Notes: generated by a model not told the origin, from the sequence alone. Shown: positions 1 to 8,990, counted from the stretch's first letter. The stretch is 64,000 nucleotides of DNA from Nitrosopumilus sp. b1 (GCF_014078545.1 NZ_MU078723.1:340122-404121); one strand, 5' to 3'. Made by a program: numbers and translations.

Positions 1-113
1 TTCATTGTAAATCAATTAGACTGTAAGGGAAGAATGGTAAAATGCCAAGAACTGGAGTTAATGTTCTCATTAGCAGTTTACCCCTCACAGTCTGATATAA
101 CCCATTTAGAATC

Positions 114-126
114 TAATATATTTAAT
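114..126 (+). promoter_or_regulatory. TATA box of the first gene
   Basis: The A/T-only run TAATATATTTAAT has its core at 116-123, which is 24-31 bases before the TTG at 147. That is the normal archaeal TATA spacing for an mRNA starting at or next to the start codon, so it supports the TTG start and a leaderless transcript. Bases 1-113 show no assignable gene; one frame is open from the left edge to 159 but has no recognisable similarity. Confidence 0.55.
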
Positions 127-146
127 GCGGAAAAAACTACTCATAA

Positions 147-560
147 TTGGCAAAGATAGAGGCTTCTGTGGATATAAAATCAACCATCGACAAAGTTTGG
201 GACATAGTATCAGACTTAGATAATGAACCAAAATATTGGAAGGGCACAAAGGAAGTAAAAAACATCTCAAAAGAGGGGAATAAAATCAAACGAGAGATTA
301 CAATTGCATTTAAAGATAAAAAGTGTAATCAGGAAGTCACCCTATATCCCAAAGAAAAAATTGAGTCAATTTTTACAAAAGGAATAATCGAAGGTTCAAA
401 AACCATCAACATATCTCAAAAAGAAGATTTTGTAAAATTAGAGGCAATTTGGGACATTAAATTATCTGGAATGATGGGAATGTTTACTGGAATGATATCA
501 AAACACATCAAGAGTGGGACTGAGCAAGCATTACAATCCATTAAAGATGAGATAGAATAG
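147..560 (+). CDS. SRPBCC / polyketide cyclase-like lipid-binding protein
   Basis: 137-residue protein with the layout of the START/SRPBCC (Bet v1-like) fold: an N-terminal strand followed by the helix 'DKVWDIVSDLDNEPKYW', a series of short alternating strands and a long C-terminal helix ending 'KSGTEQALQSIKDEIE'. Family members bind hydrophobic ligands in a deep pocket; the ligand here is unknown. The start is a TTG supported by a TATA box at the right distance. The next gene, a membrane glycosyltransferase, begins two bases after the stop, so the two are almost certainly co-transcribed and the protein may act on a lipid or polyprenyl-linked substrate. That link is inferred from position only. 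Confidence 0.8.
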   Translation: MAKIEASVDIKSTIDKVWDIVSDLDNEPKYWKGTKEVKNISKEGNKIKREITIAFKDKKCNQEVTLYPKEKIESIFTKGIIEGSKTINISQKEDFVKLEAIWDIKLSGMMGMFTGMISKHIKSGTEQALQSIKDEIE

Positions 561-562
561 AA

Positions 563-1768
563 ATGGAACTTGTAATTGATGTTATCAATTATTTCCTAGT
601 TGCAACTATGATTGGAGTATCAATTGCATGGGTTACCCTACTAAGAACAATGTATCAATCATTTTCATTAACACCCTACTTGGATAAATTTGAAAAAATA
701 GAACATAAGACATTGAAAGTATCAGTGATCCTGCCTGCAAGAAATGAAGAAGGATACATTGAGAAGTGTTTAGATTCATTGTTAATGCAAGACTACAGCA
801 ATTTTGAAATTATAGCAATTGATGATTCTTCAGAAGACGACACCGGGAAAATCATTCAGGAATATGCAAAAAAAGACTCTAGGGTGATTTACGTTCAAGC
901 CAGACCTAAACCAGAAGGATGGATGGGGAAAAATTGGGCTTGCTGTGAAGGATACAAAAAATCATCAGGAGATTTGTTGTTATTTACAGATTCAGACACC
1001 ATACATTCTAAGAACGTCATATCTATAGCTACATCACATCTACAATCATTGAATTTGGATGCACTGACTGCTATTCCAAGAATGCTGTGTCTTGATTTCT
1101 GGACAAAAATAACTCTTCCAATGATATCCACATTTTTACATACGAGATTTTCGGCTTTGAGAGTAAATGATCCAACAAAAAAAACAGGGTATTTTTTTGG
1201 AAGTTTCTTTGTAATTAAAAAAAAGGCATATGAAGAAGTGGGAACACATGAGGGAGTCAAACAAGAAATTATAGAAGATGGAGCATTGGGTAAAAAAGTC
1301 AAAGAATCAGGCTACAAAATGAAAATGGTTAGAGGAGAGCATATGATTCAAGCAATTTGGGCCAGAGATTTTTTCACATTATGGAATGCTCTAAAAAGAT
1401 TAATGATTCCGTTGTACCTTCAAAACGGATTAATCGCTGTTGGAATTTTCGTTGCTGTAGTGTTTCTTTTATTTTTACCATATACTCTATTGGTTTATTC
1501 TGCGTTATTTTTGTCGTATTCTAATTCATTTTTTGTATTGTTTGTCACATCGCTAATTGCATCCATACTAATCTATGTAGGAGGAATTTCTGATGCAAGA
1601 GAGTTAAAAATTGGAGTTATTTATTCTTCCTTAGGTCCTGTCGGAAGTCTGATTGTGATTCTAGGTTTTGCAAGTGGTTTGATAAATGCAAAAAGTAATT
1701 CAGCAGTGTCATGGAGAGGTAGAAGTTATTCCATGAAGGATCATGCACAAAGCTCGATTAGCATTTAG
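563..1768 (+). CDS. Membrane-bound family 2 glycosyltransferase
   Basis: 401 residues. A first membrane segment (about 5-28) is followed by a GT-A catalytic domain: 'VSVILPARNEEGYIEKCLDS' near 50, 'IAIDDSSEDDTG' near 85, the metal-binding 'TDSDT' near 140 and an 'EIIEDGALGKKVKESGY' block near 235 that matches the acceptor-side ED motif. Three or four hydrophobic helices follow (about 285-385). The order is that of processive or lipid-acceptor GT2 enzymes such as those acting on carotenoid or polyprenyl lipids. It probably transfers a sugar from a nucleotide donor to a membrane lipid or cell-surface glycan; donor and acceptor cannot be read from the sequence. It directly follows the SRPBCC gene. 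Confidence 0.88.
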   Translation: MELVIDVINYFLVATMIGVSIAWVTLLRTMYQSFSLTPYLDKFEKIEHKTLKVSVILPARNEEGYIEKCLDSLLMQDYSNFEIIAIDDSSEDDTGKIIQEYAKKDSRVIYVQARPKPEGWMGKNWACCEGYKKSSGDLLLFTDSDTIHSKNVISIATSHLQSLNLDALTAIPRMLCLDFWTKITLPMISTFLHTRFSALRVNDPTKKTGYFFGSFFVIKKKAYEEVGTHEGVKQEIIEDGALGKKVKESGYKMKMVRGEHMIQAIWARDFFTLWNALKRLMIPLYLQNGLIAVGIFVAVVFLLFLPYTLLVYSALFLSYSNSFFVLFVTSLIASILIYVGGISDARELKIGVIYSSLGPVGSLIVILGFASGLINAKSNSAVSWRGRSYSMKDHAQSSISI

Positions 1769-1830
1769 GCTCATCATACCGTAAGTTAATGGTAAAGCTT
1801 TTTAGAGAAAGTCAAACATGTTGAAATCAC

Positions 1831-2979
1831 TTGGATAAATCAGGAGTAATTGTTAGTGGCGCTCTTGGAGTGACATTAGTTTTAGTAATTTTTGTTGTTT
1901 TGCTTAATCCACCTCCAACAATGCAACCTCCCAAGGATCTAGTCGTATCTAATGGCCATAGTGTCACCACAGTTGGCGAAACAACCCCTATTACGGCAGC
2001 AAAGCCATTATCGTTGATTCAAATTTTTGAACAATCAGAAGCAGGAGTGGTCAGAGTCAATGTCCAACGTACCACGCAAACTACTGGAAGTGGTGTGGGT
2101 TCAGGTTTTGTATACGATGTTAGAGGACATATCATTACAAATGCACACGTGGTAGAAGATGCAAAAAAAATTGAGGTTACTTTTCTGGATGGAACATCAT
2201 ACAAGGCAGACTTAGTTGGTTCAGATATTTTTACAGATGTTGCGGTGATTAGAGTGGAAGTTGATAAATCACTTTTACATCCATTATCAATTGGAGATTC
2301 ATCAAAATTAAAAGTCGGAGAACAGATTGCAGCTATCGGGAATCCCTTTGGACTATCAGGCTCAATGACATCAGGCATAATCAGTCAATTAGGTCGCTTA
2401 CTTCCATCACAAGATAGTGGATTTTCTATACCAGATGTCATACAAACGGATGCGGCAATTAACCCAGGAAATTCTGGAGGACCTTTAATTAACATGAGAG
2501 GCCAGGTGATTGGAATCAATACTGCCATCCAATCCACTACAGGTGAATTTACAGGCGTTGGCTTTGCAGTTCCATCAAACACCATCTCAAAGATTGTTCC
2601 CACACTGATTGAAGATGGTAGTTATCATCATCCATGGTTAGGTATCACAGGAAGAGACATCGATCCTGACTTGGCAAGTGTGTTAAATCTTAATGAAGCG
2701 AGAGGATTTCTTATCGTATCAGTTATCGAAGGAAGTCCAGCAGAAAAGGCTGGGCTGCATGGTTCAACAGATACAAAACAGATTGACGGAGTGAATTATC
2801 CTATTGGAGGAGATGTCATACTAGAAGTTGATGGAAAGAAAGTAAGAAAGATTGACGATATTTTAATCCATTTGCAACGTGAAAAATCGGTCGGAGATGA
2901 AATTAATTTAGAAGTATTAAGAGATGGTAGAACTAGTAATTTTGTACTGGTTTTAGAAGAAAGACCAAATTTCAATTAA
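1831..2979 (+). CDS. HtrA/DegP-like membrane-anchored serine protease
   Basis: 382 residues: an N-terminal membrane segment (about 7-25), a proline/threonine linker, an S1C trypsin-like protease domain and one PDZ domain (about 275-378). The catalytic triad is visible as His106 (NAHVV), Asp136 (TDVAV) and Ser215 (GNSGGP). The chain is shorter than bacterial DegP because only one PDZ domain is present, as in DegS and many archaeal homologues. It should face outside the membrane and degrade or refold damaged exported proteins. The start is a TTG; an A/T-rich TATA-like stretch lies near 1799-1806. It stands alone between the glycosyltransferase and cofG. Confidence 0.93.
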   Translation: MDKSGVIVSGALGVTLVLVIFVVLLNPPPTMQPPKDLVVSNGHSVTTVGETTPITAAKPLSLIQIFEQSEAGVVRVNVQRTTQTTGSGVGSGFVYDVRGHIITNAHVVEDAKKIEVTFLDGTSYKADLVGSDIFTDVAVIRVEVDKSLLHPLSIGDSSKLKVGEQIAAIGNPFGLSGSMTSGIISQLGRLLPSQDSGFSIPDVIQTDAAINPGNSGGPLINMRGQVIGINTAIQSTTGEFTGVGFAVPSNTISKIVPTLIEDGSYHHPWLGITGRDIDPDLASVLNLNEARGFLIVSVIEGSPAEKAGLHGSTDTKQIDGVNYPIGGDVILEVDGKKVRKIDDILIHLQREKSVGDEINLEVLRDGRTSNFVLVLEERPNFN

Positions 2980-3013
2980 TACAAGATTAAATACTTCAAT
3001 CCAAGCATTGGAA

Positions 3014-4183
3014 ATGTTGAGTAATCTTGTTTTAGAATCAGAATCATTAAACAAAATTCTAGAAGGGAAAAACGTTCCTATTGAAGATTATTTTCAAATC
3101 TTTGATGCATCACAGAAAGATGGAACAGAGTTATTCAAGGTAGCTGAAAAACTAAGACGAAAAAACAAAGGAAATATAGTTACATTTTCAAAAAAAGCAT
3201 TCTTCAATATCATAAATTTATGCAAAGATACTTGCTCTTATTGTACATACAAAGCTGAGCCAGGCGAAGATAAAGTATCTCTAATGTCAAAACAAAATAT
3301 TTCAGAATTATTGCAACTTTCTAGAAAATACAAATGTGTGGAAGCATTATTTGTTACTGGAGAAAAACCCGAACAAAAATACCCAGAAGCAAGAAAGTGG
3401 TTAAAAGAAAATGGATTCTCAAGTACTGTAGAATTTCTTATTGACTCATCAGAAAGAGCATTGAAAGAAGGATTGTTTCCTCACACTAATGCAGGCAACC
3501 TTACAAAAGACGAGATGAGAGAACTGAAAAAGACAAATGTTAGCATGGGAGTAATGTTGGAAAATATAAGTGAAAGGCTATCAAAAAAAGGAATGCCGCA
3601 TTATTTAGCTTCAAGTAAGAATCCAAAAGCAAGGCTAGAGGTTTTAAAAAACTCGGGACAGTTAAGCATACCAATGACAACAGGAATTCTTGTTGGTATA
3701 GGTGAAACACCTCACGAGATTATTGATTCATTACTTGCAATAAAACAATTGAATGAAAAATTTGGTAATATTCAAGAGGTCATCTTACAGAACTTCCAAC
3801 CAAAGCCAGATACAATTATGAAGGATTTTCCATCTACGGATGAAAACTACTTCAAAACAGTTGTTGCAATGACTAGGCTGATGATGCCAAATATGAATAT
3901 CCAGATACCTCCAAATCTATCGCCAAAATCATATCAAAGTTTTCTATCAATTGGAATTAATGATTGGGGAGGAATATCACCATTAACTCCTGATTTTGTC
4001 AATCCAGAGTTTACTTGGCCAGAAATAAACAAAGTTGAAAAGAATTCAAATGACGCGGGATATGATTTAAAATGCAGATTTCCTGTATATCCTGAATTTA
4101 TGACGATGATTAACACAGAATTAAAAGAGAGGATGGACTCAATTAGTGACGAGGGTTTAGTTATGGAGAGTTACTGGAGATGA
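3014..4183 (+). CDS. cofG: FO synthase subunit 1 (CofG)
   Basis: Radical SAM enzyme that, with CofH, makes the deazaflavin FO, the chromophore of coenzyme F420. The iron-sulfur cysteines appear as 'CKDTCSYC' (CxxxCxxC) near residue 75, followed by the GE-type motif region ('VTGEKPEQKYPEA') typical of CofG. At about 389 residues it is slightly longer than the usual 320-390. I prefer the ATG at 3014 to the in-frame TTG at 3008, because the TATA-like GATTAAATAC at 2985-2994 places transcription start at about 3014-3018. It overlaps cofH by four bases (ATGA), so the two are translationally coupled, as expected for subunits used together. Confidence 0.95.
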   Translation: MLSNLVLESESLNKILEGKNVPIEDYFQIFDASQKDGTELFKVAEKLRRKNKGNIVTFSKKAFFNIINLCKDTCSYCTYKAEPGEDKVSLMSKQNISELLQLSRKYKCVEALFVTGEKPEQKYPEARKWLKENGFSSTVEFLIDSSERALKEGLFPHTNAGNLTKDEMRELKKTNVSMGVMLENISERLSKKGMPHYLASSKNPKARLEVLKNSGQLSIPMTTGILVGIGETPHEIIDSLLAIKQLNEKFGNIQEVILQNFQPKPDTIMKDFPSTDENYFKTVVAMTRLMMPNMNIQIPPNLSPKSYQSFLSIGINDWGGISPLTPDFVNPEFTWPEINKVEKNSNDAGYDLKCRFPVYPEFMTMINTELKERMDSISDEGLVMESYWR

Positions 4184-5433
4184 CAATAGCAAATATTGAT
4201 TCGCTGTTAAAACATGCAGATCCTGTTTTAGCTAATGTTCTTAATGATGCTCTATCAGAAAAAGATATTTCTGCAAAAGAGGCTTTAGAGCTGTATAAAG
4301 CTCATGGCATAGATTTTCATCTTGTTGGAATGGTAGCAGATGAGCTGAGAAGGAGAAGAGTAGGCGATGTTGTAACATATGTTGTTAATCGAAATATCAA
4401 TTTCACAAATGTCTGCATAAAACAATGTGGTTTTTGTGCATTTAGTAGAGACTTTAGAGAAGAAGAAGGATATTTCCTCCCAACAGAGGAGATAGTACGA
4501 AGAGCAAAAGAAGCTTATGATTTAGGTGCCACAGAAGTATGCATTCAGGCAGGATTACCTCCAGATATGGATAGTAATTTGTATGAAAATGTGTGCAAAG
4601 CAATCAAATCTGAAATTCCGAAGATTCACATTCATGGATTTTCTCCTGAAGAAGTTTTGTATGGAGCCATCAGATCAGATGTTTCAATAAAAGAATATCT
4701 TAGTAGATTAAAGGATGCTGGAGTTGACACTTTGCCAGGAACTGCTGCAGAGATTCTAGACCAGAAAATGAGAGATCGAATTTCTCCAGGCAGAATAACA
4801 GTGAAAGATTGGGAAGAAGTCATTAAGACGGCTCATTCTCTTGGAATCAATACTACTTCCACTATGATGTATGGACATATCGAATCAAACGAAGACAGAG
4901 TTAATCACATTGCCAAACTTAGAGAAATTCAAAAAGAAACAAGGGGTTTTACAGAATTTGTTCCACTAAATTTCATTGCAGAGGAAGCACCAATGTACAA
5001 ACATAACATGCATGAAGGAATTAGACATGGCGCAAGTGCAAATGACGTGATGCTGACACATGCGATTTCAAGGATTATGCTAAATAATTACATCAACAAC
5101 ATTCAGATGTCATGGGTTAAAGAAGGACAAAAAATGTCGCAACTATTGCTTTCTTGGGGAGCTAATGATTTTGGCGGAACTCTAATGAATGAAAGTATTT
5201 CAACTTCAGCAGGTGCACAGCACGGTCAGCTCTTAAGGCCGCACGAAATTAGACAACTCGTTTGGGAAGTTGGAAAGACACCTGCCGAAAGGAGCACAAA
5301 ATATAAGATTTTGCGCACATTTGATTCAGATACTAAGGATGCATTAGATGAAGTAGATAATAATCAATTTGGCTCATATTTTGAATTGATAAAAATTAAT
5401 GAATTCAAATACAAAAATCCTCGGCGTGGTTAG
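4180..5433 (+). CDS. cofH: FO synthase subunit 2 (CofH)
   Basis: 417-residue radical SAM protein with 'CIKQCGFCAF' (CxxxCxxC) near residue 80 and the family-typical blocks 'PGTAAEIL', 'TTSTMMYGH' and 'WGANDFGGTLMNE'. CofH joins tyrosine to the flavin precursor in FO formation. The start overlaps the cofG stop. The paralogue encoded at 53097-54215 has the sister motif 'PGAGAEILVD' typical of MqnC, which helps separate the two: this one groups with CofH by its motif set and its pairing with cofG. Confidence 0.94.
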   Translation: MTIANIDSLLKHADPVLANVLNDALSEKDISAKEALELYKAHGIDFHLVGMVADELRRRRVGDVVTYVVNRNINFTNVCIKQCGFCAFSRDFREEEGYFLPTEEIVRRAKEAYDLGATEVCIQAGLPPDMDSNLYENVCKAIKSEIPKIHIHGFSPEEVLYGAIRSDVSIKEYLSRLKDAGVDTLPGTAAEILDQKMRDRISPGRITVKDWEEVIKTAHSLGINTTSTMMYGHIESNEDRVNHIAKLREIQKETRGFTEFVPLNFIAEEAPMYKHNMHEGIRHGASANDVMLTHAISRIMLNNYINNIQMSWVKEGQKMSQLLLSWGANDFGGTLMNESISTSAGAQHGQLLRPHEIRQLVWEVGKTPAERSTKYKILRTFDSDTKDALDEVDNNQFGSYFELIKINEFKYKNPRRG

Positions 5434-6795
5434 TTGTCTGCCTGTGAAAGGGCCATTGCATATGCTCAAAATTCAGGAATTGATGAATGTGAATCTGTTT
5501 TTGCAAAAAGAAACATCATTACTGTTCGAATTACAGATTCCAGAATAATCGAGGTTAAGCAAAATCAAGAAGAAAAAATTGGGATCAGAGTAATTCGTGA
5601 TAAAAAAATTGCATCCGCAGAAACCAGAGATATTGAAAATTATAAAAAAATCATTGATCATGCAATTGATACATTTAGATTTCTTAGTCCAAAACCATTT
5701 TGGAGATCACTTCCCTATGAAGATAGAACTAACTTTGAAGTAAATTCCACATATGATAAAAAATTAAAAAACATTACAAGCAAGGATGCTTCAGATATTG
5801 CACAAGAGATGATAAACTCTTCTCTTGACAAAAAAATTTCATCCATCACAGGCTCCCTAAACATAGTAGATGAGGAATTTCATATACAAAATACTAATGG
5901 AGTAGAAGAATCAGACTTTGCAACATATATTTCAGGAATTATTAATGCAGACTCCACTTTGGGTAATATTCCAGTATCAGGAATTGGTCAGATGAGTGGT
6001 AGAACTAGAGACATGTTTTCGCCAGAAAAGATAGGGCATGAGGCTAAGAGTATGTGTATAGGATCAATCAATCCAATAGATTGTGAATCAGGAGAATATT
6101 CAATAATATTTGAGCCATATTCGGTAGGTGAGATGTTGGCATTTGTTTTTGCATCAAATTTTAATTTGAAAGTATTCGCAGAGAAAAAAAGTTGTTTTTC
6201 AGAAAGGCTTGGAAATTCAATTGCAGTTGATGAATTTAATTTGATTGATGATCCTCATGCGCCAAACGGCATAGGAAGTAAAAAAATTGACGATGAGGGA
6301 ATCCCTACATTAACGAATCCATTAATTGAAAATGGCATTTTCAAAAATACTTTTTCAGACTCCTATAATGCATTCAAAGAATCAACCAAATCTACAGGCA
6401 ACGCGAATAGACCAGGATTACCCATGGGTAGGGATGCAGATTCATTTCCTATTTCATCTCCACATAATTTGAGAATTAAGAGAGGCGATACGTCTCAAGA
6501 TGAGATGATTGCAGAAACAAAATCAGGCATTCTGGTAGGTCGTTTATGGTACACCTATGCAGTCAATCCGATAAAGGGAGATTTTTCATGTACTGCAAGA
6601 AGTGGGATAAGAATCATAAAGAATGGCAAGATAGTTTCCCCTGCAAAACCAGCTAGAATTATCCATAACTTACCAACGATGCTTCGCAATATTGCTGCAA
6701 TTGGAAATGATGATAGAAATGTACTGCAGTGGGCATCATTGCCATCAATTACACCCAGTATCAAGGTAGAAAAAATCAGGGTTGTTCCAATTTGA
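5434..6795 (+). CDS. TldE/PmbA-type subunit of the TldD/TldE protease
   Basis: 453 residues with the TldD/PmbA layout: an N-terminal mixed domain, 'GQMSGRTRDMFSPEKIGHEA' in the middle and a C-terminal beta-rich domain ('GNANRPGLP', 'GILVGRLWYTY', 'SCTARSGI'). The HExxxH zinc motif of active TldD is absent where it would be expected; the chain reads 'SVGEMLAFVF' instead. This is the signature of the inactive partner TldE/PmbA, which needs a TldD to work. The TTG start follows the cofH stop directly, so it belongs to the cofGH transcript. TldD/E complexes cleave unfolded or post-translationally modified peptides; why one sits with cofGH is unclear. No TldD is in this window. Confidence 0.85.
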   Translation: MSACERAIAYAQNSGIDECESVFAKRNIITVRITDSRIIEVKQNQEEKIGIRVIRDKKIASAETRDIENYKKIIDHAIDTFRFLSPKPFWRSLPYEDRTNFEVNSTYDKKLKNITSKDASDIAQEMINSSLDKKISSITGSLNIVDEEFHIQNTNGVEESDFATYISGIINADSTLGNIPVSGIGQMSGRTRDMFSPEKIGHEAKSMCIGSINPIDCESGEYSIIFEPYSVGEMLAFVFASNFNLKVFAEKKSCFSERLGNSIAVDEFNLIDDPHAPNGIGSKKIDDEGIPTLTNPLIENGIFKNTFSDSYNAFKESTKSTGNANRPGLPMGRDADSFPISSPHNLRIKRGDTSQDEMIAETKSGILVGRLWYTYAVNPIKGDFSCTARSGIRIIKNGKIVSPAKPARIIHNLPTMLRNIAAIGNDDRNVLQWASLPSITPSIKVEKIRVVPI

Positions 6796-6799
6796 TTTT

Positions 6800-7747
6800 T
6801 TATGGCATAAAGAATGCAAACGCCAAATAGGCAACATATCCCATAGTAAGTAGGATTCCCATAGTTCTGTTTATCACTCCAGATTTTATTGCGATTAGTA
6901 ATGTCAAGCTGAAACCAAGCATTATTGCATAATCAAGCATCACTTGTGTTGAGACAGCCACGCTTGCAATTGTTGCAGCAACACCCATTATCATTAAAAT
7001 ATTGTAAATGTTGCTTCCAATAATATTTCCAACACCGATATCTGTATGCCCTTTTTTTATTGCAATCACACTTGTTATTAGTTCAGGCAATGAAGTACCA
7101 ATAGCAATTACAGTTAATCCAATTATTCTTTCAGATATTCCAAGAGATTCTGCCAGTATCACTGCATTATCTACGGTTAGTATTGCTCCCACATAAAGAA
7201 GAGAAATCCCTAAACCGATTAGCCCAAATGATTTTAGGTAAACATTTTTTTTGTTAGTATTTTTTTCATCAGTGTCATTTTGATTTGTATCACGATGTTT
7301 TTGTGCATCTTTATATGTAAAAATTGAGAAAACAATCATCGCTCCAAGAAAAATCATCCCATCATACTGTGATAATTCACCGTCGATTGACAAGGCAATT
7401 AAAAGTAAAGAAATACCAATCATTATTGGGATTTCCTTTCGAAGTGTGGTTTTGCTAACAGCCAATGGAATCAATATAGATGCAATTCCAATCACCATGC
7501 CAACATTAGCAATATTACTTCCAACAATATTTCCTAAAATTATGTCTCCATGTTCTCCTGCTGCAGCAATACTTGCTGCAAGTTCTGGAGTCGAAGTGCC
7601 ATATGCAACTACAGTCATTCCAATCACTAATTGACTTATTCCAATTTTCTTTGCTATTGTTACTCCTCCAGTAACTAACCAATTGCCGCCAAAACAAAGC
7701 AAGGCAAGGCCCACTATGACAAGCAATCCATTTACGATTAATTCCAC
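6800..7747 (-). CDS. Ca2+/cation antiporter (CaCA family, YrbG-like)
   Basis: 315 residues, about ten membrane helices in two halves, each carrying the alpha-repeat signature of sodium/calcium exchangers: 'GTSTPELAASIAA' with 'GNIVGSNIANVG' in the first half and 'GTSLPELITSVIA' with 'GNIIGSNIYNIL' in the second. A charged loop near the middle (about 150-170, rich in Asp, Asn and Lys) joins the halves. It should export Ca2+ in exchange for Na+ (or K+). The start is a GTG. It is convergent with the tldE-like gene, with only four bases between stops. Confidence 0.92.
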   Translation of the reverse strand: MELIVNGLLVIVGLALLCFGGNWLVTGGVTIAKKIGISQLVIGMTVVAYGTSTPELAASIAAAGEHGDIILGNIVGSNIANVGMVIGIASILIPLAVSKTTLRKEIPIMIGISLLLIALSIDGELSQYDGMIFLGAMIVFSIFTYKDAQKHRDTNQNDTDEKNTNKKNVYLKSFGLIGLGISLLYVGAILTVDNAVILAESLGISERIIGLTVIAIGTSLPELITSVIAIKKGHTDIGVGNIIGSNIYNILMIMGVAATIASVAVSTQVMLDYAIMLGFSLTLLIAIKSGVINRTMGILLTMGYVAYLAFAFFMP

Positions 7748-7876
7748 AATTCACAGTCAGTTATTACTTGTTTAAATTTAGATGCGCTTGGTCTCAGGTT
7801 GGAGTAAGTCCTGAATAGTGTAAAAAAACCAGCTAGATGGGCCAACAAAGCTTCAGTTAAGATTAATATGGTAATG

Positions 7877-7893
7877 TACCGTACTATACGGTA
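7877..7893. promoter_or_regulatory. Perfect 7-bp inverted repeat at a start codon (operator candidate)
   Basis: TACCGTA, three bases, TACGGTA. The right arm ends on the first base of the ATG at 7893, so a protein bound here would cover the expected transcription start. The adjacent gene codes for a small winged-helix protein, making autorepression the simplest reading; this is inference. Confidence 0.6.
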
Positions 7894-8240
7894 TGATGAA
7901 AGCAAGATTAACTTACATACCTTTAGAGGTGGCCGATCAATTAGAGGATTTTATAATAAAGAGGGATGAGCAAGTTTTGGATGCTGTAAAGGCACGTACA
8001 AGGGATTACAGTACTCTTTCACTCCTAAAACTGCTCTATCAATTAAAGCGAAATCCAATGACATTCTCTGATCTATACGTAAAATCAAAGATACGAATGA
8101 AGAGATCGTTTCTAAATTACTTACACTTGTGTATCGACTATAGTTTTATCAGAAAAGAGGCAGTCGGGTCTAATGTAATCTACACTATTACAGACAAGGG
8201 CATAACTATGCTCAACTTATTCATGAAAGAAACAAGATAG
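7893..8240 (+). CDS. Small winged-helix DNA-binding protein
   Basis: 115 residues, mostly helical, with a C-terminal winged-helix pattern: helices around 'TLSLLKLLYQLKRNPMTFSD' and 'RMKRSFLNYLHLCIDYSFI', then the wing 'VGSNVIYTITDKGITML'. This resembles the short archaeal wHTH proteins that end with a TxKG turn. No effector domain is present. The ATG coincides with the right edge of a perfect inverted repeat, which suggests it controls its own synthesis. It is monocistronic and followed 48 bases later by the Kazal-cupredoxin gene, which it might also regulate. Confidence 0.75.
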   Translation: MMKARLTYIPLEVADQLEDFIIKRDEQVLDAVKARTRDYSTLSLLKLLYQLKRNPMTFSDLYVKSKIRMKRSFLNYLHLCIDYSFIRKEAVGSNVIYTITDKGITMLNLFMKETR

Positions 8241-8288
8241 AACATCACGAATGCTTTATGAACCCCTAAATTATGAATTCCAATAGTA

Positions 8289-8990
8289 ATGAAGTTTGAG
8301 TCTGGACTAATCGCAGTAATGATTTTTCTTATCATGGCAGTAATTGCAATGATAATGATATCAGGAGATGAGTCAGGACAAATGATGTGTACTAAAGAGT
8401 ACAATCCAGTTTGTGGAGTAGATTCCAAGACATACTCAAACAGTTGTATGCTAAATGCAGCGAATGTAGAGATGAGACATGAAGGAGTTTGTAAGAAAGA
8501 TATAGATTCAAAATCAGAAAAGAAAGTAGAGTTAGTAGAGACACCAGAAATTATGGAGTCCAAAACACAAATTGAGTCAGAACCAGAGATGGTTGTAGAA
8601 CCAGAACCAGAGATGGTTGTAGAACCAGAACCAGAGATGGTTGTAGAACCAGAACCAGAGATGGAATTACCGTTATTAGTAGAAGTGGAATTAGGAATTG
8701 GATCAGGAGTTCCAGGGTGTGAGGAAACAAATGAGTGTTACATTCCTTATGAGGTGACCATCGCCGTAGGCGGAGAGGTGTTATGGGTTAATGATGATGC
8801 AGGGCATACTGTCACTGCAGGAGACATTGAAGGAGATAAAGATCTCGTAGGAGTAGATTATCCAAATGGATTTGACAGTGGTTTTTACACTGCAGGAAAT
8901 ACATTCTCACACAAGTTTGATGTTGCAGGAGAATATCCATACTTTTGTCAAGTGCACCCATGGATGAAAGGAATAGTTATTGTAAAATAG
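8289..8990 (+). CDS. Exported Kazal-domain/blue copper (cupredoxin) fusion
   Basis: 233 residues. An N-terminal membrane anchor (about 6-26) is followed by a Kazal-type module with the expected cysteine layout ('CTKEYNPVCGVDSKTYSNSC' to 'HEGVC', about 36-66), a spacer of Glu/Pro/Met/Val repeats (about 98-125) and a C-terminal cupredoxin domain. Type 1 copper ligands are visible: His173 (AGHTV) and the C-x2-H-x2-M loop Cys220, His223, Met226, the spacing of amicyanin-like proteins. Ammonia-oxidising archaea use many such copper proteins for electron transfer. The Kazal module is a serine protease inhibitor fold in other proteins; here it may inhibit proteases or simply act as a stable extracellular module. 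Two-domain combination seen directly; role inferred. Confidence 0.9.
   Translation: MKFESGLIAVMIFLIMAVIAMIMISGDESGQMMCTKEYNPVCGVDSKTYSNSCMLNAANVEMRHEGVCKKDIDSKSEKKVELVETPEIMESKTQIESEPEMVVEPEPEMVVEPEPEMVVEPEPEMELPLLVEVELGIGSGVPGCEETNECYIPYEVTIAVGGEVLWVNDDAGHTVTAGDIEGDKDLVGVDYPNGFDSGFYTAGNTFSHKFDVAGEYPYFCQVHPWMKGIVIVK
8581..8665 (+). repeat. 24-bp tandem repeat, 3.5 copies, inside the Kazal-cupredoxin gene
   Basis: Three identical 24-base units beginning AACCAGAGATGGTTGTAGAA start at 8581, 8605 and 8629, followed by half a unit. Each encodes PEMVVEPE, making a negatively charged, probably extended spacer between the Kazal and copper domains. Identical DNA copies imply recent expansion and probable length variation between strains. 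Confidence 0.95.

Noticed and set aside
1-159. Frame open from the left edge
   Set aside because: It runs through the promoter and into the first gene and has no recognisable protein character, so I do not claim a cut-off gene.
8581-8665. CRISPR-like direct repeats
   Set aside because: The repeats here, at 12559-12688 and at 49611-49670 are contiguous, in frame and lack spacers; they are coding tandem repeats. No CRISPR array or cas gene was found.
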